64,000 nt of DNA. Source: Ferroplasma sp. GTDB taxonomy: Archaea; Thermoplasmatota; Thermoplasmata; Thermoplasmatales; Thermoplasmataceae. The translations under genes were made by a program, and so were the position numbers. The notes below the pieces were generated by a model, which had not been told where the DNA came from, searched no databases, and was given only the letters and a program-made list of their open reading frames with translations. Location of the stretch: NCBI RefSeq assembly GCF_031200575.1, contig NZ_CP133597.1, positions 868,001 to 932,000 of the forward strand. The letters run 5' to 3'. Of the stretch, positions 34,831-43,431 are shown one piece after another; the stretch's first letter is position 1, and each line of letters starts with the position of its first letter.

Positions 34831-34871
34831 TATTTAACTCTTGAGCGTGAAGACTCCTTTCTGGGAAGGAG
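34831..34871 (-). repeat. Hairpin element, copy A
   Basis: Read on the minus strand: a 6-bp stem hairpin (CTCCTT/AAGGAG, loop of 6) is followed after 6 nt by CGCTCAAGAGTTAAATA. The same arrangement occurs at 63587-63626 with CGCTTAAGAGTTAAATA (16 of 17 identical). Either this is the end of an IS200/IS605-type element or a conserved promoter-proximal element: the TTAAATA part lies about 28 bp before the flavoprotein start, where a TATA box is expected. Confidence 0.5.
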
Positions 34872-34883
34872 ATAATAGGGTGA

Positions 34884-35013
34884 AGTTTCCAGTATATTAA
34901 GGCGTTGTATCATGATTTAGAATTACCAATAGATCAATGCAGTGAGCACAGCAACATTCAGGGAATTAAAGGAGGATTTCCCTGAACTTAAAAATGGATT
35001 AAATTCAATTTAA
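34884..35013 (+). pseudogene. Short coding relic with a single-base frameshift
   Basis: One frame reads LYHDLELPIDQCSEHSNIQG then IKGGFP and a stop; removing one T from the TTT before CCC joins it to FPELKNGLNSI and a TAA at 35011. No start codon exists at the 5' end. The composition looks like the end of a lost gene, possibly a transposase, but no family is certain. It lies between the hairpin element and the acidic microprotein in a 445-bp region without other genes. Confidence 0.35.
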
Positions 35014-35055
35014 TTATAAATTAAAAAATAATACCATATAATTATATTTTAGGGC

Positions 35056-35127
35056 TTATTCATCGTCTTCGTCTTCTTCTTCATCATCATCGTCGTCTTC
35101 ATCGTAATGCATTATGAAACTGACCAT
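35056..35127 (-). CDS. Extremely acidic microprotein (23 aa)
   Basis: ATG at 35127 has a near-perfect Shine-Dalgarno (GGAGGTG) 5 nt upstream, unusual in a genome where most genes look leaderless. The peptide begins MVSFIMHYDE and continues as 14 almost uninterrupted Asp/Glu residues, then TAA. The strong ribosome site on an isolated tiny ORF argues for translation. It might mimic nucleic acid or bind a basic protein or metal, but nothing is known. The alternative is a repeat-like GAT/GAA/GAC tract read by chance. Confidence 0.55.
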   Translation of the reverse strand: MVSFIMHYDEDDDDDEEEDEDDE

Positions 35128-35255
35128 TGATGCACCTCCTCAGGGCATAATCAATATACATATTAATAAATGTTGTGGTTTCATACTGATATATTACAAT
35201 GAGGTTCTATTTATAGTACCGGTGAAATCTTTATATGCTGAAGTTATGAAGTACC

Positions 35256-36197
35256 ATGTATACAATAAAAGAGGAAGAACTGGCAATTGATGCCTTAAAA
35301 AACAATCCGCCTGGAGACCCATATGTTAGAAAGATAATAACTTTGGAAAATAATGTTAATAACCGTACACCGGTTTTTATAGGACTCCCAGGATTCTTCG
35401 GTTCAGGGAACAGTTTCCTCAATAAAAATTATACCAATCTGGATTTTATGGATGTATTGACCAGATTGCAAAATGATTTTAGCTTTATAATAGTTCTTCC
35501 TGATACCATGACTAAGTTCGGTGGAAACCAGTTTGTTGATTCCAGTGCAGTTGGGGACTATGAAACATACATTACCAGGGATCTTACGAAACATATAAAA
35601 TCAAAATATGGTAGTAGGGACATATTCCTCTTTGGGAAATCATCTGGAGGCTTCGGATCTATATCTCTGGTGCTTGATCGCCCAGACCTCTACGCAGGTT
35701 TCATAGACATATCTGGTGATTCATATTTTTCTTATTGTTATATGCCAGATTTTTCTACTGCCTATATGGAAATAAGGGAATCGGGCATTGACGGATTTAT
35801 TGATTCATACAGAAAAAGCTACACCCACACGCAGAACCAGATAACAGCTTACAATGTTATTGCAATGGCAGCATTTTACTCTCCTGAGAACACAACCATA
35901 AGACTTCCCTTTTCCATTGAAACCGGTGAACTTAATCATGAAATCTGGGAAAGATGGCTTAAATTCGATCCTGTAAACAGGCTTGTAAACGAAATAGACA
36001 GGTTAAAGGGAAAAAAGATTATACTGCAAACAGGCAATCATGATGAATTTAGAATAAATATCGGCATGAATATTATACACAATAAATTAGAAAAAAGCAA
36101 TATGGAACATGTATACAAAGAATATCCTGCAGGCCATTTTAACACCAATTACTTCTATCTTGACTCTTTCCCAGAAATTCTCAAAAATTATAAATGA
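35256..36197 (+). CDS. Esterase (alpha/beta hydrolase, esterase-D-like)
   Basis: 313 residues. VFIGLPGFFGSGNSFLNKN is the oxyanion region, FLFGKSSGGFGSISLVLDRPDLYAGFIDISGD carries the GxSxGG nucleophile elbow, and ILQTGNHDEFRINI and YPAGHFNTNYF supply the likely acid and His. It fits the putative esterase group of the esterase-D/antigen-85 superfamily. No signal peptide. Substrate unknown. Confidence 0.8.
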   Translation: MYTIKEEELAIDALKNNPPGDPYVRKIITLENNVNNRTPVFIGLPGFFGSGNSFLNKNYTNLDFMDVLTRLQNDFSFIIVLPDTMTKFGGNQFVDSSAVGDYETYITRDLTKHIKSKYGSRDIFLFGKSSGGFGSISLVLDRPDLYAGFIDISGDSYFSYCYMPDFSTAYMEIRESGIDGFIDSYRKSYTHTQNQITAYNVIAMAAFYSPENTTIRLPFSIETGELNHEIWERWLKFDPVNRLVNEIDRLKGKKIILQTGNHDEFRINIGMNIIHNKLEKSNMEHVYKEYPAGHFNTNYFYLDSFPEILKNYK

Positions 36198-36261
36198 ACT
36201 ATATTATATGTAAAAAGGCTATGCCATAATTATTAAACGTTTTTAAAAATAAGTTTTGGAT

Positions 36262-36567
36262 TTATCCCTTCCATATACCTATTCCAAGTCCTATAAGGAA
36301 AAGTACTGTTACAATAGTTATGGCACCAACATGGCCAAGACTGACAAGGCCGGGTGCCTTGTCTATGTTATTTGAAATAAATTTTACCACATAGGAAGAT
36401 ACCTTGCTAAAGGATATTTTTGGAATAAACGACAGTCCAGCATAACTGGCAAGCACAAATGCTATAATCAGCAATACGGCAGAAACTATGCCTTTTTTAA
36501 TTGCCAGTCCAAACAGCAATCCATCTATAAACGTGATTAATAATAATATATACCCTGATATCTCCAT
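36262..36567 (-). CDS. Small membrane protein (101 aa)
   Basis: Three hydrophobic segments (YILLLITFIDGLLFGLAI; VSAVLLIIAFVLASYAGLSF; AITIVTVLFLIGLGIGIWKG) with an amphipathic stretch between the second and third. No family recognised. It is divergent from the UbiA gene, with about 105 bp between the start codons. Confidence 0.6.
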   Translation of the reverse strand: MEISGYILLLITFIDGLLFGLAIKKGIVSAVLLIIAFVLASYAGLSFIPKISFSKVSSYVVKFISNNIDKAPGLVSLGHVGAITIVTVLFLIGLGIGIWKG

Positions 36568-36673
36568 AAATATAAAAACAAAATTTTATATTTAAATCTT
36601 TGTATACATTTTTAATCCGATCTAAAATAGACATTAACAAAAATATATTATTAATGCAATTATTACAGTCTAA

Positions 36674-37486
36674 ATGAATAAATGGCTAAAAATCACAAGA
36701 CCAGTAAATGGTTTTATGGGATTTTTCTCAATATACATAGTAGGCTTCATAGCTGTGAACATACATATAGCCAGATTCTTACTTCCAATTTCCCTGGGTG
36801 CCATAAGTGTATTTCTGGTCACTGCTGGCGGGAATATTATAAATGATATAAGTGACCTTGAAACAGACCGTTCCAATCATCCTGACAGGCCCCTTCCGTC
36901 CGGTACAATTTCTCGAAAGGCTGCATACTATATGGCAGTTTCATTCTTCATTGCAGGATTTATTGTTTCTTTATTTGTATCATTGTTTATCAGTTCTATT
37001 GTGGTACTGGTAGAGGTATTACTGGTTAGCTATGAGTTTAAAACTAAAAAAATGGGTTTGCCTGGGAACATCACAATAAGCCTCCTTATAGGTATGATAT
37101 TTCTCTATGGCGGATTCATAACAGATACGCTTTCCAAGATGATTTTATTATTCTTTCTGGCATTTTTTTCCAACATGTCCCGTGAAATTATGAAGGATAT
37201 AGAGGATATAAATGGAGACATTGATAGAAATACTCTCCCGAAGAGAATTGGCATACCCAGGGCCAAGATAGTTTCCGGGTCATTTATTGTCCTTACTATT
37301 GTTGTATCATTTCTTCCCTATTATTTTCACATACTCTCTATATACTATCTTTATGCTGTTCTATTAGACGACATGCTCTTTGCCCTCACCCTGATTTACC
37401 TGTATAAAAATGTATCAAAGGGGCAGCAGATATCGAAAGTTGCCATGATATGGGGCATGGCATGCTTCCTGCTAGGTGGTTTTTAA
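36674..37486 (+). CDS. UbiA-family prenyltransferase, probable DGGGP synthase
   Basis: 270 residues with about 8 membrane helices. The first Asp-rich motif is NIINDISDLETDRSNHPDRPLPSGTIS and the second is DIEDINGDIDRNTLPKRIG, which bind Mg2+ and the prenyl diphosphate. This pattern matches (S)-2,3-di-O-geranylgeranylglyceryl phosphate synthase, the second ether-bond enzyme of archaeal lipids. Other UbiA members (e.g. quinone prenyltransferases) remain possible. Confidence 0.88.
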   Translation: MNKWLKITRPVNGFMGFFSIYIVGFIAVNIHIARFLLPISLGAISVFLVTAGGNIINDISDLETDRSNHPDRPLPSGTISRKAAYYMAVSFFIAGFIVSLFVSLFISSIVVLVEVLLVSYEFKTKKMGLPGNITISLLIGMIFLYGGFITDTLSKMILLFFLAFFSNMSREIMKDIEDINGDIDRNTLPKRIGIPRAKIVSGSFIVLTIVVSFLPYYFHILSIYYLYAVLLDDMLFALTLIYLYKNVSKGQQISKVAMIWGMACFLLGGF

Positions 37487-37556
37487 ATAAAAATTATTAC
37501 ATAAAATATTCCCACTGAACTGCTTAAAAACATTTTAAAGCACCAGTCATAATAAG

Positions 37557-37639
37557 CGCGGGGAATGGGATTTGAACCCATGCTCTCATTTCGAGAAACA
37601 GCTTAGCAGGCTGCCGCCGTACCACTGGGCCATCCCCGC
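37557..37639 (-). tRNA. tRNA-Ser (GCT anticodon)
   Basis: The acceptor stem GCGGGGA pairs with the 3' end, the anticodon loop reads CTGCTAA (anticodon GCU), and a long variable arm (a class II tRNA trait) follows. The T loop is GGGTTCAAATCCC and the discriminator is G, as expected for serine. No intron; CCA is not encoded. Its 5' end is only 3 bp downstream of the stop codon of the 53-aa gene, so the two are probably on one transcript. Confidence 0.96.
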
Positions 37640-37642
37640 ATT

Positions 37643-37804
37643 TCAAGCAGGATATCTATCCTGCAGATCATTAGCTATTTCTTCCAGTATTTCCTCAAAG
37701 TTTTCATTTTCCATGCTGACAACCTCCCCGCTGGGAAGTGTCATACGTACATAGTAAATTTCACCATCCTTGGATATTTCAATATCGGCGAGACTATCTC
37801 CCAT
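37643..37804 (-). CDS. Small conserved-looking protein (53 aa) directly upstream of tRNA-Ser
   Basis: ATG at 37804 begins MGDSLADIEISKDGEIYYVR, then MTLPSGEVVSMENENFEEIL and a helix ending RYPA. Two beta strands plus an acidic helix give a compact small fold. Codon pattern looks coding and the TGA stop is 3 bp before the tRNA. No family recognised. It may be an accident of a promoter region, but the regular composition supports a real gene. Confidence 0.6.
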   Translation of the reverse strand: MGDSLADIEISKDGEIYYVRMTLPSGEVVSMENENFEEILEEIANDLQDRYPA

Positions 37805-37933
37805 ACACCTATAATTATTAGCCGTATATTATGTTTTTCAATATCCTGGTCCTATTTATATAGTAATTTCATGCTTATTATCAGTCTAAAAGGTGACCAC
37901 AGTAACAAAAAATTTTAAATTTTATCCAAATTA

Positions 37934-38521
37934 TTAGAGCAGATGGCCCATCTTATCCTTCTTTGTTTCTAAATAAAACTTATCGAATTCTGTGGGCTCT
38001 ATTATGAGTGGAATCCTCTTTACAATTTTTATTCCGTTGTCCTCCAGGAATTTAATTTTTTCAGGGTTATTGGTCATTAGCTGGACAGATTTTATTTTGA
38101 AATATTTGATAACATCGGTTGCAAAAGTGTACGTTCTGTTATCGGCAGGAAGACCCTGTTCTATATTTGCCTCCACAGTATCCAGTCCACTATCTTCCAG
38201 GTGATATGCCCTGATTTTATTTAGCAGCCCAATGCCGCGCCCTTCCTGTCTGAGATATATGAGCATGCCATAATCCTGTTTTCCTATATATTTCAATGAT
38301 GTCAAAAGCTGATCCCTGCAATCACATCTCATTGATCCGAACACATCCCCAGTCAGGCATTCTGAGTGTATTCTTACCGGTACATTTTCCTTGCCTTTTA
38401 CATCTCCGTGTACCAAAACTGCATGATCCTTATTTTCATCATTTTTGAAAACGTATATTTCAAATTCACCGAATCTGGTGGGTAATTTAGCCTTAGAATA
38501 AAATTCTAACATGTTTGTCAA
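37934..38521 (-). CDS. ribA: GTP cyclohydrolase II
   Basis: 195 residues, normal for the single-domain enzyme. Zinc ligands are C-x10-C-x-C in [16 protein letters not shown]; the catalytic region is [22 protein letters not shown] with the arginine and following residues conserved; [13 protein letters not shown] and LMTNNPEKI close the domain. It opens GTP to start riboflavin synthesis. Many archaea use ArfA instead, so the bacterial-type enzyme is notable. The riboflavin kinase is elsewhere, at 58125. Confidence 0.95.
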   Translation of the reverse strand: MTNMLEFYSKAKLPTRFGEFEIYVFKNDENKDHAVLVHGDVKGKENVPVRIHSECLTGDVFGSMRCDCRDQLLTSLKYIGKQDYGMLIYLRQEGRGIGLLNKIRAYHLEDSGLDTVEANIEQGLPADNRTYTFATDVIKYFKIKSVQLMTNNPEKIKFLEDNGIKIVKRIPLIIEPTEFDKFYLETKKDKMGHLL

Positions 38522-38670
38522 AAGAAATTGCTAAATTCTATAAAAAGATATTTGAAAATTTTTTTTATGGTAGTTAAATCAAACTACGCTGAAAGTTATT
38601 TCATTATTTATATATAATAAACGGTCCATCCATGTGTGTAATTAATAATGCTGAATATAATCCTCTATCC

Positions 38671-39831
38671 TCATAGCGCTTCTTCTGTTATTATATACCT
38701 GCGGCCAACCTTAAATATATACACGTTTTTATTTCCAGAAAGATTCTTTTCCAGCCTATTCTTATACAGATATGTTTCATCAGGATCCATACTTAACCTA
38801 AAAAATACTTTACCTGCATCTATTCTTTCCAGTATTCTTTCAATTTCAAGATTTTCTGAATAATCAATTATGGAATACTGCCTTCCCGGAAAAGAACTGT
38901 TATAAGAATTTCCGGCAAAAATATACCTGCGGCTGTCAGAATACAAAAGTGGCCAGTCAGGGTCTACTATATTATTCAGCAGCCTGGCGTATATTACAGA
39001 TATATCTGGCAGGATAAGATAATCCATACCTGTATATTCAGGTTCTGGCTTTTTATTTAATTCTGCCGGAATACCGGATATCTTAATATTTTGCGGAAGA
39101 ATAACTGCAGTAGATTCTGCTGTTGATAATGATGTTGAATAAAGTGTTAGTCTGTTCAGGTTTCCGTTTATTGATATATACTCCTTTTCGCCCTTTAATG
39201 GTATGTTTTCCCATTTAATATGTGGTGGGAGGTCTATTGCATATCCCGTAATTCCATGGGCGTTATCTATGATATCCATGGGATTTGGAGAGAGCTGTGA
39301 AAAATATTTTTCACGTGAATTCTGCGGCCTTAACGGGTCGCTGAATATTATTTTACCGGTGAAATCACCTTTATACCTAAAAAAATCCTCATTTATAAAA
39401 TCCGCACTGGAATCATAGGGAATCCTGTTAAGCATGGACATGAAATACCTGCTTCTGTCCATTTCTATGCCGGTAATTTTAGAATTAGATGAGAACATTA
39501 TATCCTGCATTCCTGCCCCGCTTCCCGCATCTATTATGCTGTTCCCCTTCAATCTCTCTGACCTGTATTTCCCCACAATTTCCGGCGTGGAATACATAGA
39601 GGAATAATGGTCAAGGAACAGCTGTTCAGAATGTGAAAATTTCCTGGAGACCCTTATTCTGGATCTGGCAAATTCCAATAAAAGTTTGAAATCAGGATTT
39701 CTGGATTTATTAATTGTTTCTGGCCCATAGCCATCCCTGATCATTTGAACAATGTTATCAATCTCGCCGTTAACGTATTCATAGAATTTCCTGGACTGGT
39801 AAACTCTCTCCAGAAACTTTTCCAGGTTCAT
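38671..39831 (-). CDS. SAM methyltransferase with THUMP-like C-terminal domain
   Basis: 386 residues. The SAM motif is NSIIDAGSGAGMQDIMFSSNSKITGIEMDRSRYFM, followed by DFINEDFF and IIFSDPLRPQ (motif IV-like DPxRP). The C-terminal ~120 residues (YLILPDISVIYARLL...DPDWPLLYSDSRRYIF...GKVFFRLSMDP) match the THUMP-like domain found with this methyltransferase group, so an RNA substrate is plausible. It overlaps the upstream AhpD-like gene by 4 bp. Confidence 0.8.
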   Translation of the reverse strand: MNLEKFLERVYQSRKFYEYVNGEIDNIVQMIRDGYGPETINKSRNPDFKLLLEFARSRIRVSRKFSHSEQLFLDHYSSMYSTPEIVGKYRSERLKGNSIIDAGSGAGMQDIMFSSNSKITGIEMDRSRYFMSMLNRIPYDSSADFINEDFFRYKGDFTGKIIFSDPLRPQNSREKYFSQLSPNPMDIIDNAHGITGYAIDLPPHIKWENIPLKGEKEYISINGNLNRLTLYSTSLSTAESTAVILPQNIKISGIPAELNKKPEPEYTGMDYLILPDISVIYARLLNNIVDPDWPLLYSDSRRYIFAGNSYNSSFPGRQYSIIDYSENLEIERILERIDAGKVFFRLSMDPDETYLYKNRLEKNLSGNKNVYIFKVGRRYIITEEAL

Positions 39832-40166
39832 TTTTTTTCAAACTGGTTTATTGCATCAATTAAACTATTCATTTCCATTAGTGCCTGTGAGCCATACATC
39901 AGTACTGTTACATAGCCCACTTCCATTAACTCCTTTCTGGTGGCTCCTGCCTTTAATGCCTCATTCACATGATATGAAATGCACCATTCGCATCTTGCAG
40001 CTATTCCCAGTGCAAGTGCCAGGAATTCCTTTGTTTTTGTATCCAGGGACCCATTTTTCATTGTTGCCCCCATAAAATTCATAAAGGAGCTGGTGAAATC
40101 TTTGTTATCCTTATCTGCTTCCATTATAACCCTGTTAACTTCCTGTAATTTTTTGTTTGCGTCCAT
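39828..40166 (-). CDS. AhpD-like carboxymuconolactone decarboxylase-family protein
   Basis: 112 residues, all alpha. KTKEFLALALGIAARCEWCISYHVNEALKAGATRKELMEV carries the redox CxxC (CEWC) and the nearby His typical of AhpD-like alkylhydroperoxidases. It likely helps reduce peroxides or thiol intermediates. It is coupled by a 4-bp overlap to the methyltransferase. Confidence 0.9.
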   Translation of the reverse strand: MDANKKLQEVNRVIMEADKDNKDFTSSFMNFMGATMKNGSLDTKTKEFLALALGIAARCEWCISYHVNEALKAGATRKELMEVGYVTVLMYGSQALMEMNSLIDAINQFEKK

Positions 40167-40351
40167 ATATATCCTTTATTAATCATATCTCCGTATATTA
40201 AGATGTTTATGGGATACTGGAACTATTTCATTGCATCTGAGGGGCTCTAAACTTTCTAATTTGATAGAATGGGCTATCGATACAGTACTCCCACAGAAAT
40301 AAGAAGAGAAACAATAATCTCATATAATGCAATAACCTGCATGTATTGAAT

Positions 40352-41194
40352 ATGTTGCTTGATGGGAAAAACGTTGCAAATGAGAAAATGTCCAGGATCA
40401 GAACCGAAATTGATGCTATAAAGGATAAGTATAAGATTAATCCAGCATTGCGCCTACTTCAGGTGGGCAATGACCCTGCAAGTACTATTTATGCCAATTC
40501 AAAGATTAAAAGGGGAAAAAGGCTGGGCATTGAGGTAGAACTTGAAAGATTTGATACAATAAACCAGTCTGATTTTGTAGATCATATAAAATCTATTAAT
40601 GCCAGGGATGATATAAATGGTATTATGATTGAATCGCCATTACCTGACGGAATGAATTTTTATGACGCCGTGAACAATATAAGTTTTTACAAGGACTCTG
40701 ATGGAATGACAGCTTATAATCAGGGAAACCTTGCAATGAAAAATGAAATGATAGCACCTGCCACCGCCAGGGCGGTGGTTGATATACTTGAATATTATAA
40801 TATAGAGGAAAAACGTGCATGCATAATCAACAGGTCCCCTGTTGTGGGGCGCCCCCTTTCAATGCTTCTTCTTAATAGGGATTATACAGTTACTGTATGC
40901 CACAGTAAAACACCTGATCTTAGGGCAGTTTGCATGGAGAACAATGTTGTTATAGTAGCCGTGGGGATTCCTGAATTTCTGGATAAAACTTACGTAACAG
41001 AGGAATCCACTGTTGTAGATGTGGGTATTAACTATTCCGGTGAAAAGATATCAGGCGATGCTGATTTCCCTGCCCTGGAGGGTATTGTGAAGAATATTAC
41101 ACCTGTCCCAGGCGGGGTTGGGATTGTTACAGCAACAGACATATTCGAAAATTTTCTTAACGGACTTAAATTTCAGCTTAAAAATATTAAATAA
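40352..41194 (+). CDS. folD: Methylenetetrahydrofolate dehydrogenase/cyclohydrolase
   Basis: Start at ATG 40352 (MLLDGKNVANEKMSRIR), 280 residues. The active-site Tyr and Lys are in STIYANSKIKRGKRLGI; the NADP fold is RACIINRSPVVGRPLSMLLL; the C-terminal PGGVGIVTATD is standard. The usual QLPLP motif reads ESPLP, so the conserved Gln is Glu, and DVDG reads DSDG. It interconverts methylene-, methenyl- and formyl-tetrahydrofolate. Single gene. Confidence 0.92.
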   Translation: MLLDGKNVANEKMSRIRTEIDAIKDKYKINPALRLLQVGNDPASTIYANSKIKRGKRLGIEVELERFDTINQSDFVDHIKSINARDDINGIMIESPLPDGMNFYDAVNNISFYKDSDGMTAYNQGNLAMKNEMIAPATARAVVDILEYYNIEEKRACIINRSPVVGRPLSMLLLNRDYTVTVCHSKTPDLRAVCMENNVVIVAVGIPEFLDKTYVTEESTVVDVGINYSGEKISGDADFPALEGIVKNITPVPGGVGIVTATDIFENFLNGLKFQLKNIK

Positions 41195-41238
41195 ATCAGT
41201 TAAACAAATATTTATAAACCAGTCAACACTGTTTTTTT

Positions 41239-41508
41239 ATGTTCAATATCCAGCAGGCTGTTGATGAATTTATATATTCAAAATTTATAAATGATGTCAA
41301 TGAAATATACGTTTTAAAGGGTTTTTACGACATTAACATTAATGATTCAATTTATTACCGGATAAATATGATGGTGATTCAGAATGAAAGGCTTATAATT
41401 TTCAGGTTAAGCACCAGAATTTGCTCAATAAATATTGGGGATATAAATCGCCTAAGAATTTTCCTGGATTACAGAAAGCTAAATTTCAAAATAAGTGCCA
41501 GGCAGTAA
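41239..41508 (+). CDS. Hypothetical protein (89 aa)
   Basis: Preceded by TATTTATAAACC about 25 bp upstream, fitting a leaderless start. Alpha/beta composition with a core IYYRINMMVIQNERLIIFRLSTRICSINIGDINRLRIF, faintly like the beta-strand pattern of a PH-like domain (compare NERLIIF with TNRRIIF at 19427). No firm family. It ends 1 bp before the convergent 264-aa gene. Confidence 0.5.
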   Translation: MFNIQQAVDEFIYSKFINDVNEIYVLKGFYDININDSIYYRINMMVIQNERLIIFRLSTRICSINIGDINRLRIFLDYRKLNFKISARQ

Positions 41509-41509
41509 G

Positions 41510-42304
41510 TTATCTGGGTTTTTGCCCGTTTCTGTACAACGGATATTTCCTCTGCCCTGAATTATGGGTCCTGTACTGTTTCAACGTATTTACGGGCATC
41601 TTGCCTGCATGTATCTCAGACAGTAGCTTTCCAGCGGAAGCGGCGGCTACCCTAACACTTTCGGCAACCGGATAAAGATCCCATTCATTTTCCCCATGTG
41701 CCAGAAGATTCCTGATATTCAGGGAGAGCCTGAACATGAGCCCCTCCGGTCTGGCCAGAAATTTTGTTGCCCAGCGTAGCAGTGAGTTTTCAGAACCAAG
41801 AAATGGTTCACCGTTTACAAAAATATCATTTCTCCCAAGGCCATTCAGCCTAATATACAGTTTAAGCCTCCTGTAATCATAATTTTCTAGCACTATGTCT
41901 TCACCTCCATATCTGGATATGACAATCCTGCTTCCCAGCCATTTTGAATATGCACATCGCATTGCCATTTCAAGCAGAAGGTAGAGATCAAGTGTGGCAA
42001 GCTCGTTGAACCTTCCAAGGGCAATGAGTTCCAGTGTATCCTTCCTGAGTTTTTCCAGCTTCGGTGGAAGAATGCCGGTAAAATTAGCCTCCTTAACAAT
42101 TAATGCAGGCAGGTTAGCAAGAAAGAATCCCAGTGCGTTTTCCCGGGAGCATTTTAATCCGGTCTCCAAACTCTTATTGTTATATGTTATAAAGCCCCCA
42201 TTGCAGCTGATTTTTTGAAGCGATGCATTAATCATTGCCCTGTCATAACTTTCAGGATACTGGAAAAAATCGAAAACCTGATCCATGATATATTCTTCAT
42301 ACAT
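41510..42304 (-). CDS. Alpha-helical protein with an R-N-x3-H (HEPN-like) motif
   Basis: 264 residues, mostly helical. Near the C-terminus, NIRNLLAHGENEWDLYPVAE contains R-N-L-L-A-H (about 198-203), the arrangement of the HEPN RNase motif RNxxxH on the last long helix. An earlier helix bundle (DLYLLLEMAMRCAYSKWLG) could supply the partner helices. HEPN proteins often act in defence or RNA processing. The match is by motif only. No toxin partner or nucleotidyltransferase is adjacent. Confidence 0.55.
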   Translation of the reverse strand: MYEEYIMDQVFDFFQYPESYDRAMINASLQKISCNGGFITYNNKSLETGLKCSRENALGFFLANLPALIVKEANFTGILPPKLEKLRKDTLELIALGRFNELATLDLYLLLEMAMRCAYSKWLGSRIVISRYGGEDIVLENYDYRRLKLYIRLNGLGRNDIFVNGEPFLGSENSLLRWATKFLARPEGLMFRLSLNIRNLLAHGENEWDLYPVAESVRVAAASAGKLLSEIHAGKMPVNTLKQYRTHNSGQRKYPLYRNGQKPR

Positions 42305-42422
42305 AGCAGTTCTATACTTTTATTATATTTTATCCTAACGGGAAAAGCATAATCAGAATTTATATTATATGTATCCCAGTATCTTTGAATATTCAGTAAA
42401 TATTCAAATAAACTTTAAATAT

Positions 42423-43391
42423 TTATTCAGAAAAGTAAATTATCCTGGAGCCTTCAAAATCGAAATCGAAATCAATGTTTCTTAGACCCAGTTCATCAAG
42501 TTTTTTCCTGTTCCAGCTATCCACAATGAATACAAGGAATCCTCCTCCTCCAGCACCTATGAGATTGCCCCCGTAAGCCCCAAGCTTCAGTGCCCTGGCG
42601 TAATACTCATCAATGGCAGGCGTGGATATTTTCTCATATAGCAATTTCTTTGAATGCCAGTTATGATCAAGAATTGTACCTAATTTTTTAATATCCATGT
42701 CATATAAATAATGGTAAAAATCCTGTGAATACCCCTTCATTTTTTCATATTCATCCAGGTGTGAAGTTATCTCCTTCCTTATATTATGATGGATCTCCCC
42801 GGAATTATGGTCTATTCCAGTATAAAGCAGGGCCATATTGTCCTTCAATTTTTCCAGTTTATCATGATCAAGGGTAACCGGATTGACATAAACTGAATCA
42901 TTCTCATTGAATTTAAGCATATTGATTCCTCCGAATGATGCCATGTACTGGTCCTGCATTCCTCCAGGTTCCCGGAGTATATTCCTTTCAATTTCAATAG
43001 CTTCCTCTGCAAGCCTTTCCCTGCTGGCAAATTCAGACTTATATGCATGCAAGGCGTTCAGAAGGCCAACAAGAAATGTGGAGCTAGAACCAAGACCTGT
43101 GCCAGTGGATGGTATATCTGAGACGCTGAGTATTTCGATCCCGCCATCTATGTCAAGAAGCTTCATGGCCTCCCTAACACTGGGGTGCCTGATCTCTTCA
43201 ACAGTATCCACTATCTCAGTCTTTGAATACGATACCCTGATTTTGTGATCGAACTTTTTATTTACAATAATATATATGTATTTATTTATGGCAGCCGAAA
43301 CCAGCAGCCCACCGTATTTACGATAATATTCTGGTATGTCAGTGCTTCCTCCCACAAGGCCTATTCTCAGTGGAGTTTTAGTTATAATCAT
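42423..43391 (-). CDS. GHMP kinase, heptose-7-phosphate kinase-like
   Basis: 322 residues. The N-terminal TPLRIGLVGGSTDIPEYYRKYGG and the glycine-rich ATP loop SVSDIPSTGTGLGSSSTFLVGLLNAL match D-glycero-D-manno-heptose 7-phosphate kinases (HddA type); GGMQDQYMASFGG and NLIGAGGGGFLVF also fit. It phosphorylates heptose 7-phosphate at C1. It lies 40 bp downstream of gmhA in an apparent operon. Other sugar kinases of this branch (e.g. fucokinase-like) are possible, but the neighbour favours heptose. Confidence 0.88.
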   Translation of the reverse strand: MIITKTPLRIGLVGGSTDIPEYYRKYGGLLVSAAINKYIYIIVNKKFDHKIRVSYSKTEIVDTVEEIRHPSVREAMKLLDIDGGIEILSVSDIPSTGTGLGSSSTFLVGLLNALHAYKSEFASRERLAEEAIEIERNILREPGGMQDQYMASFGGINMLKFNENDSVYVNPVTLDHDKLEKLKDNMALLYTGIDHNSGEIHHNIRKEITSHLDEYEKMKGYSQDFYHYLYDMDIKKLGTILDHNWHSKKLLYEKISTPAIDEYYARALKLGAYGGNLIGAGGGGFLVFIVDSWNRKKLDELGLRNIDFDFDFEGSRIIYFSE

Positions 43392-43431
43392 TATGAGGGT
43401 AATTTAAATATTTATAAAAAATTATCCTTAA

